DNA of 37,407 bases from a cf. Phormidesmis sp. LEGE 11477 (lineage in GTDB: Bacteria; Cyanobacteriota; Cyanobacteriia; Phormidesmidales; Phormidesmidaceae): positions 1-37,407 of the forward strand of contig NZ_JADEXO010000055.1 in assembly GCF_015207105.1 (NCBI RefSeq). The letters are read 5' to 3'. The position numbers were made by a program, and so were the translations under genes. Position 1 is the stretch's first letter; the number at the start of each line of letters is the position of its first letter. Shown in pieces: positions 32,701-37,407 of the stretch. The notes under the pieces are model-generated. The model was not told the DNA's origin. It saw only the letters and a list, made by a program, of their open reading frames with translations, and did no database searches.

Positions 32701-34062
32701 AGCGCTAAGTAAGCTACGCCCCTGTTTAGCATCTGGGAAGTGCTCAGTCCGACAGGTCAAAATCACCTTGGAACCAGGAACGACAACTCTAGCCAACTGC
32801 CAAAAGTTGTTGATCATACTTTGCCTATCAACCTTTGAAGCCATTTCGTCGAAGCCATCAAAGATCAGCAGCAGTTTACCCATGCGATTTAGCTGCTCAA
32901 ATGCCTGATAGCTAGGTATCGAGATCTGGTATTTGCGAAAGAAATAATCCAGAATCAACGACTCTAATGACGCCGACTTACCGCAGTCACGCAGTGAGAT
33001 AATCAAAGGCAATCGTGGCCGCTCTACTCCTTTTTCCTTAGCTTGCTTGTATTTTTCTAGGGTTTGCCAGGCATAGTGCAGTGTAAACCAAGTCTTACCT
33101 GTGCCAAACTCACCCAGCACAGAGATATGTTCTTTCACCGGATCGTCTAGCCAGCGGTCAATATAGCTGTCTATCCATCCTTCTGACTGACCGTAGTGAC
33201 TATAGGCAATCACCTCTGAAGAACTAGGCACGAACTCAGCTTTTCGACAGGCCAGCGGAATATAATTGTCGGTTATCTCTTTGCTTTCAACAGTCTCCTC
33301 TAACCACTCGAAGTAGCTGTCAAAGTCAATTTCTTCATCAATAAGTTCATCAAAGGTGTAACAAAATAGCTGACTATTGGGCAAGTTTACTTCTGCCCGC
33401 GCCGAAGAGCTGGTCCGACGATGTGCAACCAGCCAGCCTTCTACTGCCGCATGACGATGCGTAGCCTCATGTAGCGTCCTAACGTGGGATAGCTGAGCTT
33501 CACCGCGCACCGCATGAATCACAATCTTGTCCCAGCCGCGACGCGCTCGCACCTGTACAACCCATTCCACATGAGCAGCCGACTCAGTTGTTAGGGCCAG
33601 GCGAGTATCTTGATCTTGGGGCTCAGGTGAACTATCAAACTGATATCCTAAGCAGACAAACCAGTCGCGCAACGTCTGAATCCAAGCATCGTATCTAGGC
33701 GGTGATGCGAGCGATTTATCCAAATTCCAATCGGCAGATGGCAATATTCGCATACCTGCGCTGCTAGGATCGCCGGAGCTTCTTGGCTGCTGAATTCTAG
33801 TCTTCGTATCTTGAAATTGAGCAGTCTGTGCCAGTAGCTTTTTTCTTAATTTCTGTTCTTTTCCTCTACCGCTGCCTCTAATCTCAAACTTATCGTACAC
33901 CTCACCCATGCGCTTTAAACAGGCAGCTTTTGAGATCTCTAGCTGGTCAGTGATAACGTCATAAGGTTGATTTTGAAAGATCTTTCGCAGAAAGACATCT
34001 TCCTGCTTACAGGTAAGGCTATGGTCGCGGGCAGCTTGCCGGAGAAAACTTTCTGTCAACAT
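29749..34062 (-). CDS. NACHT STAND ATPase with N-terminal HTH and nuclease-fold-like domain and 14 WD40 repeats
   Basis: About 1437 residues from ATG 34062, preferred because GAGG lies 7 nt upstream; ATG 34095 would add 11 residues. Order: helical HTH-like N terminus (about 5-75; EDVFLRKIFQNQPYDVITDQLEIS), resembling the N-terminal domain of cyanobacterial vMAP-type conflict proteins; a region about 120-250 shaped like a restriction-endonuclease (Mrr-type) fold (LRDWFVCLGYQF ... KIVIHAVRGEAQ ... GWLVAHRRTSS) but lacking a clear D-(E/Q)xK centre; a NACHT NTPase with Walker A GEFGTGKT (317-324), Walker B LLLIFDGFDE (397-406) and TCRTEHF; a helical arm; a short pentapeptide-like stretch (ADFTAANLRNVSF); then 14 WD40 repeats (about 815-1437), enough for two seven-bladed propellers. 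STAND ATPases oligomerise when the repeats sense a ligand. Related proteins act in anti-phage defence or signalling; this one's trigger and effector are unknown. Confidence 0.9.
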   Translation of the reverse strand: MLTESFLRQAARDHSLTCKQEDVFLRKIFQNQPYDVITDQLEISKAACLKRMGEVYDKFEIRGSGRGKEQKLRKKLLAQTAQFQDTKTRIQQPRSSGDPSSAGMRILPSADWNLDKSLASPPRYDAWIQTLRDWFVCLGYQFDSSPEPQDQDTRLALTTESAAHVEWVVQVRARRGWDKIVIHAVRGEAQLSHVRTLHEATHRHAAVEGWLVAHRRTSSSARAEVNLPNSQLFCYTFDELIDEEIDFDSYFEWLEETVESKEITDNYIPLACRKAEFVPSSSEVIAYSHYGQSEGWIDSYIDRWLDDPVKEHISVLGEFGTGKTWFTLHYAWQTLEKYKQAKEKGVERPRLPLIISLRDCGKSASLESLILDYFFRKYQISIPSYQAFEQLNRMGKLLLIFDGFDEMASKVDRQSMINNFWQLARVVVPGSKVILTCRTEHFPDAKQGRSLLSAELKASTDALKAESPQFEVLELEPLSDEQIQRVITSLESPAITHQFASQLDLLEIARRPLMLALILQALPAISSGQPADLARIYLYTVRSKMEKDISAERTFTSLADKLYFLCELSWEMLSTEQMSLSYKRFPARVRQFFGEAVEADTDLDHWHYDMMGQTMLIRNERGEYSPAHRSFLEFFAAFKLVAELGCLAPDFVAIAQNQSHIDDAKTAKGYLWSEYFKREVNRLGQVVAIAPLETFVQEERSHLSETLGHSVLSKALLEFMLPMMNIVESRRDVSQRLSNALFAMDRQADADAGYLTGNLITLLLKVSSAALQGKDLSDRIVRGADFTAANLRNVSFTHSQMQDCIFPQKWSGDLSVSYSSDGCWLAVVDSTGEISLRDATSYEPVWQKKGHTDWIRTLAFDAKCQTLATGSHDQTIKLWDVKTGELIKTINTEHRVYTLMFSADYDSLASAGDSQTIKIWDVRTGKCQQTLEGHQSWIGAVAFGRNATHEVLASGSNDGEIRIWHVSSGQCLKRLEASGDSIQTLAFDAASRKLASGDTGNAIRVWNLGTGERIQLFEGHSDWVRTVHFSPGGRLLASGSNDKTIKLWNTETGQCVRTIEAHETRVWSVAFTPDQTTVASGSDDRTIKLWDVRTGQCMKTLWGNSRGLWSIAFSADGTKVYCGSDDRRVQMWEVASGENLKALQGHQGRVRTIALSEEAQLIASASDDKTVRLWDMQTGECLQTMKKHYDWVWSVDFSPDGQMLASGSLDNSVILWDTQTRQYLRTLEGHTKFVWSVAWRPVNTTSTNSVLASGSADQTVRLWDAATGACLHVLKGHGYQVASLAFSPDGSRLASVSDGGEIKVWLVDTGECILTQNDESQLRTIAWSPDAQYLASSGLDKVVRLWQADTGDLIREIAIHHEPVFSLSFSPDGKALASGGEAGVLFLSEVSTGQLLRQLKVDSAYKGMDITGVTGLDPVQRSTLISLGAEDRGTAVS

Positions 34063-34614
34063 GGCTTTGCCTCTTTTTGCATAGCGGTTTTGCATAGAGT
34101 TAGTTCTAGCCTACTTACAAAGCATACTAGCAAAAAAACGGATTGATGAGCTTTTTCGATAAGTTAAAATTCTCAGTAGAATCAAGTATAAATGACTTTA
34201 AGAGCAAAGATGTTCATACGTTGCGACCATTTTACCCGTCAGACAACAGGTGGTAATAGATGCGTTTCTTATTAATCCCAGTTACCGAGAAAAGTAAGGA
34301 GCGAAATGCGAATCAAATGTGCAAATCCTGCACAGGTATAGCGTTTTAAATAGGCTTAGTAGAAGCAGCGATTCTAAAACTACGAGCAGCTCGTCAATCA
34401 CTTGCTGACGATCGATTGCTGTCAGTCGGTTCAGCGAACAGGCTCTATTGCCCATCAATGGGCGGACACATCTGAACCTATCTAAGCCTATGAGTATCGC
34501 CAAAAAATAAAGAGGGCTTGCGATAACTTTACAGAGGCATTACAATAGCTCATATTGTTAGATAGCTAACGGCGTCATTGACAATACGTTTGTGTCTTGC
34601 TTGGGTCTACTTCG
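34063..34614. promoter_or_regulatory. Divergent 552-bp region between the NACHT-WD40 gene and a small plus-strand gene
   Basis: It must hold promoters for both neighbours. A TTGACA (about 34578-34583) lies before the plus-strand gene, but no good -10 follows at 17 nt. A 73-codon minus-strand frame (34282-34503) is open but not protein-like. Nothing else is recognised. Confidence 0.45.
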
Positions 34615-34977
34615 ATGGAAGAATCACACTTTGATCAGTTTTATCAATCTATATATACTCCTGAGAGTGCATTCAGGCTATATTTGTGTCCCCATGAGTT
34701 CAATCCATTAGAGCTTTCGGGCTTTAGTGGACATCAGCTTCCTTCTGTTTTTTCTGAAGCGCTTATCCACTTCTTGTTTAGTATAGAAAGAAGATCGGGC
34801 TACGCCAAACTACACGTTCAAACAGATGCTTTAAAGCACGGAAGAAAAATACGTGTTAAGTGGGAATCAGGTATTTCAGAGCTAGGGGAATTAGATGAGT
34901 CTGAGGTTAGAGCGCTAAAACGTCTGACTAGAGACTACCTTCAAAACCAGATGTCAAAGTATGGACATACTTCATAA
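34615..34977 (+). CDS. Small soluble protein of unknown function
   Basis: 120 residues from ATG 34615 (a TTG six codons upstream is open). The protein is acidic at the N terminus and basic in the middle (LKHGRKIRVKWESG), with an end rich in charged helix formers (EVRALKRLTRDYLQNQ). No signal peptide, membrane segment or known motif was found. Composition is gene-like and it stands alone between two intergenic regions. Function unknown. Confidence 0.55.
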   Translation: MEESHFDQFYQSIYTPESAFRLYLCPHEFNPLELSGFSGHQLPSVFSEALIHFLFSIERRSGYAKLHVQTDALKHGRKIRVKWESGISELGELDESEVRALKRLTRDYLQNQMSKYGHTS

Positions 34978-35220
34978 GTATCTCATAGCAACGCTTTGCA
35001 TTGTCGAAGATAGGACTCATTAGAAGCGCTCGACACTCAAGTTGTTACGAATACTGCTATATCCACAAATTAGATAGCCAGACAAGACAGATGTGATTTC
35101 TGCGGTCGGTGGTAGAGGACTAAATCTCCTAACCATTGGCCGTTTTTTGTCTTTAAAGAAGAAATCGTTTGAAGCTGCACTAACGCAGCGATCATCTTTT
35201 AGTTCGTAGAGGACATAATT
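34978..35220. promoter_or_regulatory. Upstream region of the small NfeD-like gene
   Basis: 243 bp without a convincing gene; a minus-strand 74-codon frame here lacks protein-like composition. AGGA lies 8 nt before ATG 35221 and is a good ribosome binding site. No promoter hexamers were assigned. Confidence 0.4.
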
Positions 35221-35457
35221 ATGCTGTTTAAAACAAAGACTCACCTTTTTTCAGAAGCGCGTGAAGCCGTCGTTGAAGATCCTGTGCATACTCGTTCTCG
35301 CGGCACGATCAAGTGTCAAGGAATTTTCTACCAGGCTGAACTCTATGGCGCTAAACAACCTGCTCTATCAGCAGGTCAGCGGGTTTACATGGTGGGGATT
35401 CGTAACAACGTGGCGCTTGTTGTTTTGCAGGTACAGCAGCTTGCTTCCTATGGTTAG
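35221..35457 (+). CDS. Small NfeD C-terminal-like OB-fold protein
   Basis: 78 residues from ATG 35221 with AGGA 8 nt upstream. The segment RGTIKCQGIFYQAEL ... LSAGQRVYMVGIRNNVALVV has the pattern of the beta-barrel at the end of NfeD proteins (G-x-V/I-x-x-x-G-x-x-W/Y-x-A, G-x-x-V-x-V-V). There is no membrane segment or protease domain, so it is a free-standing soluble form, as found in cyanobacteria. Its partner is unknown; in other bacteria NfeD assists stomatin-like membrane proteins, but none is seen nearby. Confidence 0.6.
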   Translation: MLFKTKTHLFSEAREAVVEDPVHTRSRGTIKCQGIFYQAELYGAKQPALSAGQRVYMVGIRNNVALVVLQVQQLASYG

Positions 35458-35632
35458 TCGGCGATGATTGGACTAACTATTTTTTGTGAAGCGCATCGAT
35501 TGGCACAGTTTCTGTTCGTGCCGGATCGAAGACTTTTCAGTTGATTCAGTAAAAACGACATCTATCAAAGCTATGATTAAATTATTTTGCTCTGCCAACG
35601 ACCCTGAACCGACCGACTCAAAGAATCTATCG

Positions 35633-35959
35633 ATGAAAACGTTGCTGATTGTTCCAAAGCTTCGCAACTACATAACTACCATATTCTCTATAGGTGTGGT
35701 GCTAGGCACTGGCATCGGTTATGGAATAGAGAAGGTTTTGATCTATCGAGACCGAGATCTAATTACGTTGCTTCAATACGAGCGGGTCAAACTAGAGATG
35801 TCTTTAGAACAGGTAGAGTTGATTCTCGGTAGTGGCAAGGAAATTTCACAGTCTGATTCAGTCACAGTGTTCAAATGGAAAAATTCAGATGACTCGTTCA
35901 CCACTATGTTCTTTAAAGATGGGCATCTAGTAAGAAAGGCGCAGACAGATCTAACATAG
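35633..35959 (+). CDS. Membrane-anchored protein with SmpA/OmlA-like domain
   Basis: 108 residues if started at ATG 35633, which puts the hydrophobic segment (ITTIFSIGVVLGTGIGYGI, about 14-32) near the N terminus; ATG 35573 or GTG 35486 would add poorly structured N-terminal sequence. The C-terminal half (MSLEQVELILGSG ... TVFKWKN ... FTTMFFKDGHLVRKAQ) fits the BLIP/SmpA-like fold (M-T-x-x-x-V-x-x-x-L-G, then W-x-Y/F strands, then F-x-x-G-x-L). Proteins with this domain sit in envelopes, often as lipoproteins of the BAM complex, but no lipobox is seen here. Function unknown. Confidence 0.55.
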   Translation: MKTLLIVPKLRNYITTIFSIGVVLGTGIGYGIEKVLIYRDRDLITLLQYERVKLEMSLEQVELILGSGKEISQSDSVTVFKWKNSDDSFTTMFFKDGHLVRKAQTDLT

Positions 35960-35995
35960 GAGTGAGGCTTTCATAAGCTCTGCTTACTGTCGGGA

Positions 35996-36019
35996 TCTGT
36001 TGCAAAGCTCTGTTGCAAA
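35996..36019. repeat. 11-bp direct repeat TCTGTTGCAAA, resembling IS6-family ends
   Basis: TCTGTTGCAAA occurs at 35996-36006 and 36009-36019. The first copy is preceded by GGA, similar to the GG-x-x-CTGTTGCAAA terminal inverted repeats of IS6-family elements. No transposase gene is nearby. A related CTGTTGCAA lies at about 28401. Confidence 0.4.
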
Positions 36020-36147
36020 AAGTAAATGAAAAGATAAGGACTCTACCACTATCCTCCTGATTACGCAGCTACTCCAAAGATTCTATATACCACGCTATAT
36101 TTCTCTGGGGTGACCTATACTAGCGAGTGTTTATTTTTTTCGAGCAG

Positions 36148-37407
36148 ATGCAGTCGGTACTAAATTCGCCCTTCTTTCAGCTAGGGAACTCTGCCCTTTC
36201 GCTGAGTGCCGTTGCTCAGTTTCTGTTGATTGTTTTGATCACGTTTCTAGCGGGGTGGGGCCTAAGGCGATTTCTCTCTCGGCGATTGCTAAAGCACCTA
36301 GGGCTTAGACAGGGCACGCGAGAATCGGTCGCGGCGATCGCCTCTTATACCGCCGGGTTGATCCTGTGTCTGGCCCTGCTGCAAACCACTGGTATCAACA
36401 TCGCTTCACTGGCTGTTGTGGCTGGTAGCCTCGGTATCGGTATTGGCTTTGGCCTGCAAGAAATTACCAAGAACTTTATTAGTGGACTGACTCTGCTAGT
36501 TGAACAAAAGCTAAAAGTGGGAGACTTTATTGAAATTGACGATCTGCTCGGTCACATCACAGAGATCTCGCTACGCTCTACGATTATCCGCACCATTACC
36601 GATAGGTATATCGTCGTTCCTAACAGCGATCTGGTTAGTAATCGGATCATCAACTGGACCTACTTTAATACAAAGGGCTGGGTTTCTATCCCTGTCAGCG
36701 TGGCTCACGAGAGCGATCCGCTATTGGTAATTGAGGTGCTGATGGATTCGGCGTATCTAGAAGAAACCGTTTCAACAGAGCGAACACCAGAGGTGTATTT
36801 CACCAGCATTGGCCCAAATTCGCTAGATTTCAAGCTCTGGGTCTGGACCGATCAGATCGATCAAAAATTTAAGGTAGAAAGCTCGCTGAACTTTATCATC
36901 AGGCAGAACTTTGAGCAGAACGGCATTCGTTTTGCTTCGCCGCGAATTGACGTTTGGAATCGCAATCCTAATGTAGTGATTAACTCTGACCCGAGTGACT
37001 ATCCGCAGCATGCTGAGCTACAACAGCCGCGTGAAAGTAATTTGGATGCCTTTGCCAAGCCAGTTGCTATCAAAGATTTGCTCAGACAGGTGCCTTATTT
37101 TCGCAACTGCACTGACATCGAGCTGCGTAAGCTAGTCGAAATAGGCCGCCGCATCCGCCTAGAGCCCGCCGAGATTATCTACCGGGAGGGTGACCCAGGA
37201 GATGCTTTTTACATTATTCTTTCGGGTTCGGTGAGCTATACCTTTCCGAAAACGCAGCAAACAACGACGATAACAGCTGGGCAGTTCGTCGGTGAGTTTT
37301 CGCTGATGCTTGGAATTCCACGTACTGTGACGGTCAAGGCGATTGAAGAGACCACTTTGTTGAGGCTGAGCCCGCAAGGATTCAAGAAGCTATTGCAAGA
37401 CCAGCCC
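36148..37407 (+). CDS. MscS-type mechanosensitive channel with C-terminal cyclic-nucleotide-binding domain; 3' end outside window
   Basis: 420 residues from ATG 36148, open to the last base. Transmembrane helices lie at about 20-40 and 62-84. The pore helix and signature follow (GSLGIGIGFGLQEITKNFISG, here G93-G113, lined with Gly/Ala as in MscS TM3), then the beta domain (VGDFIEIDDLLGHITEI, VVPNSDLVSNRIINW) and the alpha/beta cytoplasmic domain to about 275. Residues about 308-420 form a Crp/cNMP-binding domain: YREGDPGDAFYIILSGSV and phosphate cassette GEFSLMLGIPRTVTV with Arg391. Such channels, known in cyanobacteria, are gated or tuned by a cyclic nucleotide, possibly for osmotic release or ion flux. 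The far C terminus is not seen. A long gap (35960-36147) with no other gene precedes it. Confidence 0.92.
   Translation, partial: MQSVLNSPFFQLGNSALSLSAVAQFLLIVLITFLAGWGLRRFLSRRLLKHLGLRQGTRESVAAIASYTAGLILCLALLQTTGINIASLAVVAGSLGIGIGFGLQEITKNFISGLTLLVEQKLKVGDFIEIDDLLGHITEISLRSTIIRTITDRYIVVPNSDLVSNRIINWTYFNTKGWVSIPVSVAHESDPLLVIEVLMDSAYLEETVSTERTPEVYFTSIGPNSLDFKLWVWTDQIDQKFKVESSLNFIIRQNFEQNGIRFASPRIDVWNRNPNVVINSDPSDYPQHAELQQPRESNLDAFAKPVAIKDLLRQVPYFRNCTDIELRKLVEIGRRIRLEPAEIIYREGDPGDAFYIILSGSVSYTFPKTQQTTTITAGQFVGEFSLMLGIPRTVTVKAIEETTLLRLSPQGFKKLLQDQP

Noticed and set aside
34282-34503. 73-codon minus-strand ORF upstream of the NACHT gene
   Set aside because: Cys- and Leu-rich odd composition, no ribosome binding site, no recognisable motif.
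35020-35244. 74-codon minus-strand ORF overlapping the NfeD-like gene start
   Set aside because: It overlaps a better-supported gene and its ribosome binding site, and its composition is not protein-like.

Overview
The window is a piece of a cyanobacterial chromosome. The octamer GCGATCGC (HIP1) recurs throughout, and the gene content is cyanobacterial: two orange carotenoid proteins (OCP) with the fluorescence recovery protein (FRP), a biosynthetic arginine decarboxylase, a MAPEG protein, a DUF4079 membrane protein and a very large NACHT-WD40 protein. Short tandem repeats, relic genes and varied intergenic DNA fit a filamentous or Leptolyngbya-like genome, but the genus cannot be fixed from the sequence alone.

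Layout. 1-5342: 3' end of a large modular polyketide synthase (PKS; reductive domains, acyl carrier protein, terminal alpha-oxoamine synthase) overlapping by 4 bp an isopropylmalate-dehydrogenase-like gene. 5421-6825: a PagL-like outer-membrane lipid A deacylase and a MAPEG protein. 7073-10248: an AraC-type regulator, a DUF4079 membrane protein and a Tat-exported flavin amine oxidase, all on +. 10322-12925: a photoprotection block on the minus strand (divergent OCP paralogue, OCP, FRP). 13263-13858: a relic in which the 5' part of an IS3-type transposase gene is joined to a frameshifted histidine-kinase tail. 13934-16955: two overlapping photolyase-family genes on the minus strand. 17354-19440: a GIY-YIG protein, then decayed DNA (gamma-glutamyltransferase fragment, a small broken ORF, a duplicated 3' end of speA). 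19441-21709: a HicB-like gene and arginine decarboxylase. 21992-25068: membrane proteins and an Hsp70-like ATPase. 25264-27864: a PQQ-type sugar dehydrogenase fused to PKD and LamG-like domains. 28462-34062: an unknown protein and a NACHT-WD40 protein of about 1437 residues. 34615-35959: three small proteins. 36148 to the end: an MscS-type channel with a cyclic-nucleotide-binding domain, running off the window.

How the genes work together. The OCP/FRP block and the adjacent photolyase pair form a light-stress neighbourhood: quenching of excess phycobilisome excitation, its reversal, and repair of UV-damaged DNA. The PKS/alpha-oxoamine synthase plus dehydrogenase pair looks like the end of an operon making an amino-ketone (sphingoid-like) lipid or polyketide. 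The NACHT-WD40 protein is a candidate defence or signalling STAND ATPase.

The least conventional observations are: (1) the PKS-AOS/dehydrogenase pair; (2) a roughly 90-bp duplication of the speA 3' end on either side of a HicB-like gene, as if a cassette had entered at the gene end; (3) two intergenic palindromes with different stems but the identical 8-nt loop; (4) a photolyase with a histone-H1-like basic tail whose end overlaps the next photolyase gene; and (5) an NLR-like protein with an apparently degenerate nuclease-fold domain. No tRNA, rRNA or CRISPR array was recognised.
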